The position numbers and the translations under genes were made by a program. This document shows positions 1 through 11,806 of a DNA stretch of 64,000 nt, piece after piece (position 1 is the first letter of the stretch; the number at the start of each line of letters is the position of its first letter). Origin of the DNA: Collybiopsis luxurians FD-317 M1 (lineage: Eukaryota; Basidiomycota; Agaricomycetes; Agaricales; Omphalotaceae); contig KN834766.1 in the NCBI GenBank assembly GCA_000827265.1, forward strand, positions 367,061 through 431,060, in the 5' to 3' direction. The notes under the pieces were generated by a model. It ran no database searches, was not told the origin of the DNA, and was given only the letters and a program-made list of their open reading frames with translations.

Positions 1-15
1 AATGAAGTTTTTGAA

Positions 16-1720
16 GTGGCCGGCTCTGCTGGTAGCTCTGCCCCAGATACACCAATTCCATCTGTTGGTATCAATCCTAATTCCTTTCATTCACATACAG
101 ATGCTGGACCTAGTGCTGGCCTTCTGGCAGAGGGATCTCCAAATGAAATCCTCAATTTGAATCATATGGGTAGCCTTATTGCAACACATCAACAAGCATC
201 TCCTCTCCCTGAATACGAGAAGGTCTTCCAGTTTCCATGTTGCTACCCATTCCAGGAGTACATCCATCAAGTGCTACCTTGGGCTGTGTCAGAGAATCTG
301 GTGCCCATTCCCAAAATCTTTCCCTTCCACTTGTAGAACATTTTACATCAACTTCTCAAAAATTTGGCCATGAGTCAAACAATTCCCTCCAAGCCTTACA
401 GTCCCTGCCATCTTCCTCTCTTTCCTCTGGCTCCATCTCTTCAGCCAAACTGCGAGAACTTTTCCAGACAGTGTCTGAGATGGGTTTATCTCTGTTCGAC
501 TTCAATGGAAACCACATTCACCTAGAGCAAGATCTGGACATGGATACACTAGACCATGCTGCTTCCATTGTACCCAAAGGCACCATCCAGTCATCCTTGA
601 AGGAAGAACTGAATGCATTCTCCTTACAGCAGGAGTCTGCATTAAGCCAGCCATTCATACAAGGGAAATAAAAGTGAGGTACAATTCTTAATAATGATAT
701 TAGGGATAACAGCATGACCCATACATCTACAGAACCAACTCAATGTGAGGAAGCCATCAACATAGAGAAGTTGGAGGAGAAGGGTCTTGAAAGTGGGGAC
801 AATGATGATAAAATTAACTTCAACATCTGAAGAAAGAAGCTGGTCAATAAGAAGAGAAAGGAGAATGAAAATGAGTGTAGGTTCTTTTGTTTTGAACTGT
901 TAGGACTGCCAATAAGACATACCAATTATAGATGAACGATGTGCAAGACTAGCCAGAGATGAAGATACAAACAGTAAGTAAAATTATTATTATTAGCTGT
1001 CTTTTCTTACTCTTTGGATGCCACAGAGCAAGCCCAAGAGGAAATCAAGGCATGTTTGATGACTGGTGACAAAATCTCAAAGGATATCAAATATTTACTA
1101 CGCAGTGTTGATTTCTTCATTCCGGAGTGCGCAAGTATCTGCTGGGAACTGTCTCTAGAAATTCTTACCACTGTGAATGGCAATATTCAATGCCTTCAGC
1201 ATGCAAATACCCAAAATACTGATCAAAATGATTGGTCAGGCACACAAAGACCATGGACAGTCACTGGAGTACCTTATCTTCCCAAAAAATCTGGAGAGCA
1301 GTTGGAGGAAGGGGCTCTTCATTGTGGATGCCATTGGGAGAGGGCAGTATTTGAATTTTTTTTGTTCAAGACTGGGAAGATCACATCTAGAACCAGACAG
1401 CATGAGGATGGGTGGACCAGTGAGGGCTGGAAAACCCAATATTTAAATCCTCATTTGTGTGAGTTGGTTTTGGGACAAGTACAAGAGTTGACGACATGGT
1501 GTTTGGATGATATTTGGACAAGACAGAAGAACAAAAAGGGACTGTACCTTGTTGACCATCTGGAGAGTCTCCAACTTGAGGTTCTGATTAACTGGCTTCA
1601 AGAATGACTTGCAGTGGTTAGAACAAAGGAGGAGCAGGAAGCGAAAGCTAACAAAGATGTGGAGGTATGGATGAAACATGTTCAGGAGATAATTGAGGCA
1701 CATAAGGCTAGGAAATTCTA
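16..1720 (+). pseudogene. decayed ORF cluster, unrecognised
   Basis: Broken open frames run through this stretch on the plus strand (16-336, 237-671, 1014-1607) and change frame between them, with stops in the gaps. The longest piece, 1014-1607, encodes about 197 residues without any domain I recognise; its first half looks helical and charged. The region is poor in CpG, like everything up to about 15.8 kb, so C-to-T decay is a likely reason for the stops. It may be the 5' part of the same old gene as the fragments at 2442-3900, but no splice set joining them was found. No function is proposed. Confidence 0.35.
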
Positions 1721-2441
1721 ACAGGACATGGGGCTCCAGCTAGCAGCATAATAGACCACCATATATTTTCAATTGTATTGATATCACCTAGCCATATCTT
1801 CAGTAGAGCTTTGGTTGAACATTGAACTTCAGCATCTTTGGTTTATTTAGATTTATTTGTATTCTTAAGTGCGGGATGGGCACCTTTACCATTAAAAACT
1901 TCTTGACAGCTACTCAGACAACCTGGCTGTCATTTGTAGCTCAAATTCTGGTATCATTTCTGTGCAGTTCAAGCCGCTGTGGACTCTTTTGTGCAACTCA
2001 AACTGCAGGTCTAGTTGCTGCTGCTTTGAATTCTATCGAATTATCACTTCTGCTTCATATGGTTTGTAGACCGTGCTGCCTGTAAACCCAGTCTGATGTC
2101 TCGCAGAACTTTTGCAAGGCTGATTTATCAGATTTAACATTTGAGAATGTGAAGAGAAACCCCAGAGTCCTCACTCAATTCACTGGTACAGCTGTTGAGG
2201 GTGAGAGTTTACCATAAACTATGTTGGTATTCATTGACTTTCAAGATTGGTAGCAGAGTGTAGGTCTTTCAACAGTAAAGTTGGGAATATTTATCAGGGC
2301 AACATTCTCACCTTTTCTCCAAATGCAAATCACCTCTTTGATCCTCCCAAATCCTGCCATGTCTGACTACAACAAGACTATCACTTTGGCATCAATGACC
2401 TGCTCTATTTCCCTCAACCTTTTCATCATGAACTCAGTCAT

Positions 2442-3900
2442 TTGGCCATTATCTTGTGCCCCAGCAATGATACACAGCATGAGTTCTTTCATGCTTGGCT
2501 AACTCCAGGTCCAGAACACTTTAATGTCATCAACACTTCCCTTGGATTGGGGAAATTGGAGGATTCATTTCAGAATGCTTTAACTGCTCTATGTCACCAC
2601 ATGTTGCAGAAGGTGCCCACCGATGTTGATGATACATGCCTTACTTCCTTGGAGGTGAATTTGAGGCGGCTCACACAGTGTCTAGATATCCCAGGAACTA
2701 GAGAAAAAACATTGGCTCTCATTACACAGGTCCAACAGTGCTTGCTAGAGTTGGATGTGCATTCACACTGGGTAGGTGATCTGTGGCGGGACAGATTGAA
2801 GAAAGCCAAGAGTCATGTTTGGCAGCCAGCTGCTGACACTGTGGGTGCCTTTATGGAATATCTGAATGACTTGGACTTTCTGTTTCATGCTGGAATCCCT
2901 GTCTGGTTTATCTGTATGGCAAACTCTATGCCATACATTTGCATTGACTCTGTCATTCCCCTACTGCACGAGGATCACTCTCAACAATTGCATTGTCCCA
3001 ATGGCTTTGTTCTTGATTGTACAGATGCTTCTCCCCCCCACAAGGTTCTCTACGACAGTCTTCTGAATCAACCCAATCGTTATCATCAGATGGAAACATA
3101 CCTGGATTCGCTCATCAACAAACAATGTGTATCTTTACTAGGCCAGCATAATGTCCAAAGCAATGCTCCACTTGGTACAAGTCTGAATCACACTCAAGTT
3201 TTCCAAGGCCATACCAAAGACCCCAAAAGTGGAAGATTGAGATATGACCCATGTGAGTATCTCTGATTTTTACCTTTTTTGCTTGACTGACATCGCTTTG
3301 CAGATAAAAATGGAAAGCAAGCTTGATTGAGTAACTCCTTCCTTGTTCTGGACTCTGTCTTTATGCCATCCCCTCTCAATAGCTGGGAAACAGCATTGCG
3401 GTCTCATTCAGAACATAATCAAGCATTGCGGACTCCTACTGGAGTCAATTCTGGATTTTGGCTACCTTCCATCTGGAATATCATATCCCTGCAAAAACCC
3501 AAGACTGTGAAGCTCCTGTTTCATGGATAGCTCCAAATATGCGAAGTTATCCTTACTCAACTCAACAGAACTCCTTTACAACAATCCAGCAAGGACTGGC
3601 AGTGTCTTCTGGAGGTTACTGGGTGGAGATACAGTGACACGGATGTCCCAACTGCGACAGGTCAATGCCACAGCTATATGCATTGACTCGCTAGCCACCT
3701 TTGCAAATGTAGCCCAGAAAATGACTGTGAGGATATTTCTTTGTGGCCTGTCATTTGGAAGGGCTCCATTCTTTTCACGATGGATAATTTGCCTTTGGAA
3801 GTTGGACAGGAAATACTATGGGAATTACAGGAATTGGGTTTCTGAAATGATCTTGTTACACTGGATAAGCATCTGGATGAGAGTAACATGACACAGGTAG
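2442..3900 (+). pseudogene. decayed gene of an uncharacterised agaricomycete family
   Basis: An open stretch of about 270 codons ends near 3266. A standard intron (donor at ~3254, acceptor ending ~3302) leads into a second coding stretch containing FLVLDSVFMPSPLNSWETAL, and a third stretch in another frame (~3525-3640) reads on as family-like sequence. The order, a hydrophobic segment around GIPVWFIC, then a D-S-x-x-MP-x-PxxSW element, then a Trp-rich W-x-x-LLEVTGW element, recalls a widespread agaricomycete protein family of unknown function. In-frame TGA and TAG codons, including a TAG where the family would carry Trp, mark it as dead. Both changes fit G-to-A or C-to-T decay. The start cannot be fixed because the frame has no clear ATG. 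Confidence 0.45.
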
Positions 3901-4407
3901 AGCAGCAGAGTTTATTGAATGGGTGCTGGGAAGGTACCTCTACTCATGTTAATCTTAGTCTTGCTTGTCAAGGTTTGGGGGCTCAGGCTCTCAAAGACCA
4001 ATTCCCTTATATGGTGGCACTGCATTGAGTTATGCAAATGTGGAAAGGGGATAAGCCAGAACTAATTCTTTTGAATGTACATGTTGATGATGGGACTGGC
4101 AATTTTGAGACTTACATCAAATGCCTCGAGTATGCTTTGGCAGACTTCTTTATTGCCTCCTTCCTTTGAATTTTTGGATGTGCTGCTTGCATTCTGTATC
4201 AACTGTAGATTGCATTGTATATAGAACTGTTGACTATTGCTTTGTTAGTCAAGCTTTCTCGACTTCTTGAATTTTGAAGGCTGCAGATTCATCATGTAAC
4301 AATGCCTATGTGAATGAATACACTTTCCACTGTTTTCCTTGTCATGCTGGTTTGTAGTATAGTTATGGACTCTAGCAATTGATTACACAATCTTTTATGA
4401 AGCAAGG
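3901..4407. other. CpG-poor intergenic DNA
   Basis: No gene or clear repeat is visible. The DNA is AT-leaning and poor in CpG, and passes without a sharp edge into the minisatellite that follows. Confidence 0.4.
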
Positions 4408-5326
4408 CATGCTGTAGCACTATCTGGTTCTAGCCTCAAGATGGCTGCAGCATTGTAATGTAGGGAACTCACAGCTGGATTGCTAAATTATTATGCTGTA
4501 GCCCTCTCCACAGAGTGGTTACGGCATTATATTGCAGTGAGTTGCTGGCTGCACCTCATGAGTTGGGTAGGCTCAGGACTCAGGGCCTGACTCACAGCTC
4601 TGGTCAGCCAGTAGCCGGACTTGCTAGATGTGGAAACTGTTGATGTTTGAAGTAACTTTTTAGAGTAAAACAAACCAGGCCTTACATTTCATAATCTCAG
4701 TCAAAGGCTAATGTTTCTTTGTTTTCAGCTTATAATTCTGTTTTCCTAGAAAGCTCATAAATTGTGAATGAATCCAACTCCCATGTGAATTTATAAATAT
4801 TATGGGTATGATCCTCCTCTCGATCATGTTTCATCCATTCCACATTTTAGTATTCATCAATTACTGTCATCACATTTGAGAGTCATATCTGACCATTCAA
4901 GGTACCAAAGTATAATCCATGCCAGTTAGCTCTAGGCATCCTCAGCTTATCAGTAATTGATAATCTACAATATATTATGCAGCATTAGGATGTAGTCAAT
5001 TTACAAGTGGTTCCTGAGAGATCATGCTCCAGCTCTGTTAAAGAGTTGACTACAACAATGTAATCCAGTCAGTTTGAGACTGGATCCTTGAAAAAATATG
5101 TTGTACTAGCTCAAGTGGCTACAGCATTGTAATGCAGCGGGTTCATCAAACAAATATGCTGTAACTCTGTCCATGAAGTAGCTGCAGCATTGTAATCTAG
5201 TCAAGGGATGACCTGGTCCCTGAAAGAATATGCAGTAGCTCTGACCACTTGTTAGCTACAACATTTAAAATTTGGTCAGATGATGCCAGGATCCCTGAAA
5301 AAATATGCTGTAGCATTACAGGTGGC

Positions 5327-5469
5327 CAGTGGGGGAGATTCAGGTGGAGAATTCAGATGTTGATTCTGGATGCAGCCTGAATTGATGTTTGTTGAAGCGT
5401 CCCCAGAGACATTTCATTGCCTCTGAATCACCCTCAGGCTCTGGATCCACATCTGAATTGCCCCCACTG
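5327..5469. mobile_element. MITE-like element with CAGTGGGGG ends
   Basis: A 143-bp segment starts with CAGTGGGGG and ends with the inverse CCCCCACTG. The inverted similarity continues imperfectly inward through ATTCAG-type repeats on both sides. It interrupts the minisatellite. The CAGTG start resembles hAT-family ends, but the 8-bp flanks (CAGGTGGC and ACTGCCCC) do not match, so either the target duplication has decayed or the assignment is wrong. Confidence 0.5.
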
Positions 5470-7204
5470 ACTGCCCCTATTAAGATTCAGCCAAATAGTG
5501 ACAGCATGTCCAACTCAAAAAATATACTGTAGCTCTGTTCAAAGGTCAGTTGCAGTACTTGATTTCAGTCACTTTATGACTGGATGCCTGCTAAAATATG
5601 CTGTAGCATCTATCAACAATTGGCTGCCAGATTCTCATCCAGTCAAATGATGGCAACTATATGCCTGAACAAGTATGCTGTAGCTCTCTCTCAAAATGTT
5701 GGCTGCAGCATTATAGACCAGTCAAATGGTGACTGGATGTCCAGATAATTATGCTGTAGCTTTCTCCAACTGTTGGCTGCAGCATTTTAATCCAGTCAAA
5801 TGGTGACTGGATGCCTGCCAAAATATGCTATAGCCCCTATCAAGTGTTGGCTGCAGCATTCTCATCCAGTCAAATGATTGCGACTGGATGTCCAAACAAG
5901 TATGCTGTAGCTTCCTCTCAAAATATTGGCTGCAGCATCATAGACAGTCAAATGGTGACTGGACATCCAGATAATTATGCTGTAGCTTTCTCCAACTGTT
6001 GGCTGCAGCATTTTAATCCAGTAAAATGGTGACTGGATGCCTGCCAAAATATTCTGTAGCTTTCTCCAACTGTTGGCTGCAGCATTTTAGTCCAGTCAAA
6101 TGGTGACTAGATGCCTGCGAAAATATGCTGTAGCCCCTATCAACAGTTGGCTGCAGCATTCTCATCCAGTCAAATGATTGTGACTGGACATCTGAACATG
6201 CTGTAGCTCTCTCTCAAAATGTTTGCTGCAGCATCATAGACCAGTCAAATGGTGACTGGATGTCCAGATAATTATGCTGTAGCTTTCTTCAACTGTTAGC
6301 TGCAGCATTTCAATCCAGTCAAATGGTGACTTATGTCTGCACAATTATGCTGCAGCTGTCCTCAAGTGTTGGCTGCAGCATTATAATCCAGTTAGGTAAT
6401 AACTGGATAACTGGAAAAATATGCTGTTGCTGTGTCCAGTTATCAGCTGTAGTATGTTAATACAGTCAAATGAATACTCAATCCTTAAAAAAATATACTG
6501 CAGTATGTCTGTTCAGGTGTTGGCTGTAGTATTATACTCCAGTCCACTAGCAACTGCATCCTTGAAAACTCAGGCTCAGGCTGTAGCTCCATCCAAGACC
6601 TGGCTTGCTGCATTGAAAACCTGTCCATTGGTGGAAACCTAACAAATGTCCTGCGGGTTTTCCATAATGTGTAGTATGTTGGCTTCAACATTATAATTTG
6701 GTCAATTAGGGACTAAATTCCTAAAACCATGCATTACAGCCCTGTTCATGTATTGCTACAGGATGATAATATAGTCAACTGAGACTTGGAACTGGAAAAT
6801 ATATGCTGTAGCTCTGTTTGTATGATGGTAACAGCCTATAATTCCATTAACTAGTGAATGGATCTGAAGCATTGATTGAGTCAATTGCACACTGTAAGAG
6901 GATCTTAGGAATTATATGCTGTAGGTTTATCAATAAGGTGGCTGGAGCATTATAATTTAGCCGACTCATTCAGATTGGATTCCTGAAAACCACCCTGAAG
7001 CTTTGCCCATACTAGCTATCTCAAGTACTGCATCATAATGCTGTCAAATTTTGGCTGAAGCCCTGAAATAATATTCTGTAGCTGACTTGATGTGTTGGTT
7101 GCGGCATGCTAATCCAGTCAGGTGAGACTGGATGTCTGCATGAATATACTGTAGCTCCATCCATACTATGTTGGCCGTAGCATGATAATGCAGAAAGCTG
7201 GAGA

Positions 7205-8100
7205 CCGTATCCCTATGAAACCACATCACAAAAAATACCTTTTGCCCAGGCAAATATAGAAAATCTGAGGACACCCAGGAAAATGGCCAAATCCTGGGGA
7301 CCCTCAGGCACTTTCAGGCATTCCAAGCTGCTCAGGTTGCTCAGGCTTCCCAGGTTTTTGGCCAATTCCTAGGCTCCCTGGAGAATGTTTAAAAATGAAC
7401 TGAGAGTCCCTGAGGGCTCCCTGGGGCTTCCTGAGGATCCTAGGAGCAGAATTATTTTAAATGCTGCAAATAATATAAAATTACATTGCAAATGTATAAT
7501 TATGTATGAGCATGTAAATACAGAATCAGAACATTCATTTGATTGGAGTTATGCAAAGATTTCCACTTTTTTTCTAAATCACATGATGAGCTCACTGTGA
7601 ACTGTCTACAATCAAAAAAATGTTCCCATGGTCAAAATATGAAAATAGTATCATAACCCATTGTATATATATTATATACATATGTATAGACTTTGTACTA
7701 CAACAAAATACTGTACTTGAGTATGTTAAGTCAATAGAGAGCCTCCATTAGTATAATAGACTGTACTTAAAGTGTGATAACAAAGTAATATTAATATTAC
7801 AAGTATCTAATAAAATGCAATACTACAGTATATAAGGAGGAGTACAAGAGTAGGATATATAGAGTAGAGTAAGTAAAAGAACAGATGAAGGTATATTTTA
7901 TTATTTTGCATTCATATATTGAAGCCTCAAAGATCCCCAGGGATCCAGGGCAAGCCTCAGGGATCCTCAGGAATTCTCAGGCTCCAGAGGCTTGGGAGGA
8001 TATCATCTGGCACCCTGGGCAGCCTGTGTAGTCCAGGACTTCTGAGAAGTCTTAAACTGCCTGAGGATGACCTATATGTGCCTAGGCTATAGGACCTTTT
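7205..8100. repeat. inserted repeat: CCTGAGG-rich flanks around an AT-rich core
   Basis: Two GC-richer flanks (about 7,240-7,445 and 7,920-8,090) are full of CCTGAGG/CCTCAGG and CCCAGG words and enclose an AT-rich core of about 470 bp. TTCCTGAGGATCC near 7,425 recurs as its inverse near 7,960-7,975, so the flanks are at least partly inverted. Minisatellite units resume on the right, which shows that this piece was inserted into the array. No coding potential was seen. Confidence 0.45.
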
Positions 8101-8561
8101 TCCTGATGCATCTTTCTTATAGTCATGTCCTCATGGTGGCTGCTGCATTATTGTTGACTGAATCATTTGAGGATTATGCTATAACAGTGTCCATATGTTG
8201 GCTGAAGCATTACTAAAGGTATATTTATTGTTCAAGTATCATTGACTGTAGCATCGTTGTCCTATTATACAATTGCTAGCAGTTGGCTAGAGGCTGTTAT
8301 TTTCCAATTAACCATGAAGTCTGGCTCTAATCTGATGTTTTTTCCAAAGGATCTTGCTCCAAGGTGATCTCCTTAGAAAACAATCAGGATTCACCCCCGC
8401 TGTAATAGCCTCAAAAACCAACTACATCCACAAATCATATAGCATGAAAGTTCAGTCTCACAACTGATAGATCCATTCACAGCATTCATATGTCAATCAC
8501 ACATTCAGTGAATTGGCCCACAGGCGGAACCCAAAAAGTGTGCAGGTAGGCTTGATAATGA

Positions 8562-9332
8562 GTGCGGGCAGGTCCTGATTGGGCGTCATGCAGCCTGAGA
8601 CATATCTGGAAGTGGGACTTGGACAAAGCTACTTTTGACACCATGGTACAGGGTGCATTACATCTTCAACCTGAACACTCACGCAGGAAGAAGTGCCAGT
8701 CCTTTACACTTAACTACATCTCCAAGCTGCTTCCAGATCTTGACACAACAAATCCCTTTGATATTGCCTGTGGTGGTTGTTTAACTACAAGTTTCTTCTG
8801 TGCTGCGAGAGTTGGTGAGCTCACAGTCCCAACCCTGAAGGACTTCTCCCCAGAGAATCACATCACACCCTCTGGCATTTGCAATGCCACTGACCGCAAT
8901 GGTTTCCAAACCACAATCCTCCACATCCCACATACCAAAAGCAGTCAACTTGAGGGTGAAGATCTCTACTTCTCTGAGCAGCTTGGTCCTGCTGACCCTG
9001 CCTCCTGGCTGCGCCACCACATTTTGCTTAATAAACCTGGGTCTTCTGAACATCTATTTGCCTATTCATACACAGCATCCAACAAGGTCACCCATAGGCC
9101 TCTCACCAAATCTGCATTCATACAGTGCATCCACAAGGCAGCCAAAAGTAGAGGTTTACCAGCCCTACAGAGACATGGCATTCACATTGGTGCCACCCTC
9201 AAATACCTACTCCAGGGAGTACCTTTTGATACAGTCCAGGTATTGGGTCATTGGAAAAGCAATGCCTTCCTGCTGTACCTGTGCAAACATGCTGAAATCA
9301 TGGCTCCATACATGCAGCCAGAGCCACACTAA
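8562..9332 (+). pseudogene. decayed tyrosine recombinase (DNA breaking-rejoining fold, Crypton-like)
   Basis: A 256-codon open frame, beginning at a non-ATG codon directly after an in-frame TGA, matches the C-terminal catalytic domain of basidiomycete tyrosine recombinases. Visible landmarks are the first Arg in AARVGELTVP, the beta-strand region LHIPHTKSSQ, HLFAYS, the block RHGIHIGATLKYLLQGVPFD, then GHWKSNAF and the Tyr context LLYLCKHAEIMAPY. In this family the HxxR position is Arg and the later block reads GRW and LYLR; here these are His (GIHIG), His (GHW) and Cys (LYLC). All three are single C-to-T or G-to-A changes at former CpG sites (CGC to CAC or TGC). The N-terminal DNA-binding part is missing or lies beyond the stop. 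The enzyme is very likely inactive. Confidence 0.75.
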
Positions 9333-9793
9333 GCTTTTATTTGCTACACTATGCCTCCTGTACATTGTAAGTGCCCTCCTCCCTGATTGGGTATCCACAG
9401 TCACTGGATGTGTCATGCACTTCTACTGATTGGGAATTGCAGCTGACCATGTTTACAGAATCTCTTTGGTGCTGGGACCCGAAGGCCTCAGCCTTCCCCC
9501 CAATGCCTGCTGACTAGATGGGAAAATATAATATCTTCCAAGTAACTGTATGTACATAGCACTGAGCCTACCTACTATTAGCATCACTCAAGTTCAAAGA
9601 CACTGTATGCGCTCTAGTTTGATTGTCCAGTAAGAAATGCTTGAAAAGGCCCATAAGTGCCTGCACTGCGCCTTCCCCCCATGCCCTTCGCATCTTCTCT
9701 TTGCTCTTCGCAGCTTTCTCTACAATTGAATATCTGGCATATCATATCTGATCCATTAAATTTCACAGATACCAGAGACCCAACTTGATACAA
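9333..9793. other. intergenic DNA left of the retrotransposon
   Basis: No intact gene. The last ~35 bases before the target site can be read as an open frame that continues into the right flank of the element (see findings). Confidence 0.4.
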
Positions 9794-9801
9794 CCTTGGT
9801 T
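9794..9801. repeat. target site duplication, left copy
   Basis: CCTTGGTT directly outside the left LTR, identical to the eight bases outside the right LTR. Confidence 0.75.
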
Positions 9802-10235
9802 TGATGCCAACACATATGCTAAATGTGAAATGTGAAATGGATAGTGAGTTTGAGGAGGGATTTGAGACGAGTAATTCTGAGGTGAGTTAGGAGAAAGGGT
9901 TTGAATAAGTGGTGTATAATTGGGGGTAGCTCTCTGCCCCCTCCCTCTATTTCTACTACAGTATATATAGTAGTTTAAAGTATGGTACAGGAGGCAAGTT
10001 GAACAATATCAAGCTATAATTGGACAGGTATCTTCAGCGGAACGGTGAGCTTGGTAAGTCACCGAACTGTGTAACTATACTGTACAATATCGGACAGGAA
10101 AAGGGGGATAAGGAGTAAGATAGGTAATGAGATCAATCTGGCTGAAGGAGTACATGTCACAGATAAAGGTCATGTGTTTGTCAAGTCTGGAAGGACTTGT
10201 TGAGATTCATGCATAAACACATATGGAGCTCGACA
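9802..10235 (-). repeat. 3' LTR (CpG-depleted copy)
   Basis: 434 bp, bounded by TG and CA. It aligns along its whole length with 18696-19134. By hand count it keeps 6 CpG against 25 in the other LTR; most differences are TG or CA where the right copy has CG. An indel of about 12 bp (near 10,155) and one of about 7 bp (near 9,830) account for the length difference. Confidence 0.92.
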
Positions 10236-10247
10236 CCCCCTCTCCAC
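10236..10247 (-). promoter_or_regulatory. polypurine tract
   Basis: GTGGAGAGGGGG on the minus strand directly upstream of the 3' LTR, the expected place and base composition for second-strand priming. Confidence 0.65.
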
Positions 10248-10421
10248 TTAGAAAAGAAAGCTGGGGGTTTGGGCAGAAGGACCAAAACAAACAAACATAG
10301 TGCCAGGAGTAGTAAGAATAATTGTGCAGTGACAGGGGAATGGAAAGATGAAAAGGGACAAAAACAGGGGGGGAGGAAAAGGGTATAAGATATGCAGTAC
10401 AAAGCTTGGTAAAGTTAAGAA

Positions 10422-11050
10422 ATGGCGAACTCGGAATCTCTCAACCTCTTCACCTATTGGAATGTCCAGTACGAAGCCATGTTGCAAGGCTGGGAACATA
10501 ATTGAGAAAGCCCAGAGTGGCTCATGCTCCTGTTCTGGGCATATGAGGAAGTGGCCAATGCAGCTGAGGTGACAGGAATGTCAGGATTGGTCCAACCATT
10601 CCTGACAGACACATTTGATGTGGTTGTAGTATTCAGTGCAGAGGATTTGAGTAACATGCCAACCAGCATGCTCACTGCAGTCATGGGGTGGGACAAGATG
10701 GCATTGCAAAAATATGGCACAGGGAAGCCATGACCTGTGGTAATCTATAAAGAATCCAACTGGAATGGCTCTCATGTAGTGGTATACCAAGGGGGGGGGA
10801 CCTGTTCTACTCACACAGCAGCATGCAGGATGTGCTTTCATTTGTGAATTGATATTGGAAGGAGCTCCTCCCAGGAGGAGAGAGGGATGAGATACAATTT
10901 GGGAAAGGGCATGGGGTGAAAATGGTATGATGGGCACTGCAGAAGATTTATGGCAAGGCAGGAATCGAGAGGACCACAATCAAGAGATGCTGGAAGTGGG
11001 TAGAAGGGGGGTAGAGATGGGAACCAAAAAGAAGGGGACACGTCAGGATG
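10422..11050 (+). pseudogene. antisense ORF in the 3' region of the gypsy element
   Basis: Between the integrase end and the 3' LTR, the strand opposite to gag-pol carries a protein-like frame. It starts at ATG 10422 and reads through 10733 with one TGA at codon 28, then continues past a second TGA as sensible codons to about 10,850; a shifted frame goes on to about 11,050. Both TGAs follow contexts where CGA to TGA decay would explain them. The peptide is Trp-rich at the start and contains a hydrophobic acidic stretch (FDVVVVFSAEDLS). I recognise no domain. Antisense ORFs in this position are known in some plant gypsy elements; whether this one was ever expressed is inference. The sense strand here has only an 88-codon ORF with no recognisable protein. 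Confidence 0.45.
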
Positions 11051-11091
11051 TAGAGTACAGCATGTGTGACAGAGCTGAGTACTAGTAATGA

Positions 11092-11806
11092 TTAGTCCAC
11101 CATGTCAGCAGGGACATCTATGTCTGTATCATCAACATCTGATGAGCGAGAAAGTTCATCCAGCTCATCAGTGGACACATCTAGGAACTCACTGAGGTCA
11201 GGAAGAGGGAGTGAGGTATGGGAAAAATATGGAAGGAGGCGGAAGGCACTGACTAGTTGCCACCAAATGGTACCATTGAGCTCAGCAACAATATAGGCAC
11301 CACTGCAGTTCTGGCATATGACCATAAGAGGACCCATGTATCACATGTGATTCTTTGCAGACAGAGTCTTTTCTATGCACATGTTACAAGCGATGACCAA
11401 GGAACCAGGTTGAAAATTAAAATCTTTTATTGAGTGTGAATGAGCTTCTTCAATGCATTTTACCCAATCTAAACATTTCCAATGGACCCGTTTGTGCATC
11501 AACTCAAGGTCACCAACATGTTTCTGAAGTTCTCTTGCACACTGAGCAAGTAGATCAGTTGTAGACATGGTGGAATCAGGGGGAGGGATAAGATAGGTGG
11601 CTTCCTGGATGTCAAGGGGAATGACTGGGTGAGTACCAGTAGTGAGGAAGTAAGGACTGGTGCCTGCAGCACATCTGGCAGTAACACATTCCACCCAAAA
11701 CACCAAATGTGCATGCTGAGACTATGCAGACTCATCACCATCAGCAGACTTGATCAAACACTCACGGACATTGAAATGTTTGCATTCAATAATGCTGTTT
11801 GCTTCC
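11092..11806 (-). pseudogene. gypsy integrase C-terminal part
   Basis: The minus strand reads, in two adjoining frames, the end of a Ty3/gypsy integrase. It begins at EANSIIE..HFNVREXLIKSADGDES, passes VFWVECVTARCAAGTSPYFL and a THPVIPLDI element, an IKDFNFQPGSLVI element, and then the GAYIVAELNGT and AFRLLPYF elements of the C-terminal domain, followed by an acidic Ser-rich tail ending at TAA 11092. The catalytic core upstream is missing because the sequence switches at about 11,806 to the inverted leader. Two frames and changed Arg codons show that it is dead. Confidence 0.8.

Larger units (their letters stand above)
4408..8270. repeat. degenerate ~73-bp minisatellite array
   Basis: Blocks built on TATGCTGTAGC, then TTGGCTGCAGCAT, then CCAGTCAAATGGTGACTGG recur about every 72-76 bp. 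Units are cleanest at 5,520-6,400 and fade outward on both sides; related blocks are visible from about 4,408 and again at 8,130-8,250. The CCAGTCA...TGACTGG part is a perfect 7-bp inverted repeat around a 5-base loop, so each unit can form a small hairpin. The array is interrupted by the MITE-like element at 5327-5469 and by a different repeat at about 7,205-8,100. No reading frame survives through the units. Confidence 0.85.

Noticed and set aside
4408..8270. CRISPR-like array
   Set aside because: Repeats of ~73 bp are degenerate throughout and have no unique spacers; this is a fungal minisatellite.
10454..10720. Minus-strand 88-codon frame in the 3' region of the element
   Set aside because: It mirrors the better antisense frame and has no gypsy-like content; kept only as part of the 3' region.
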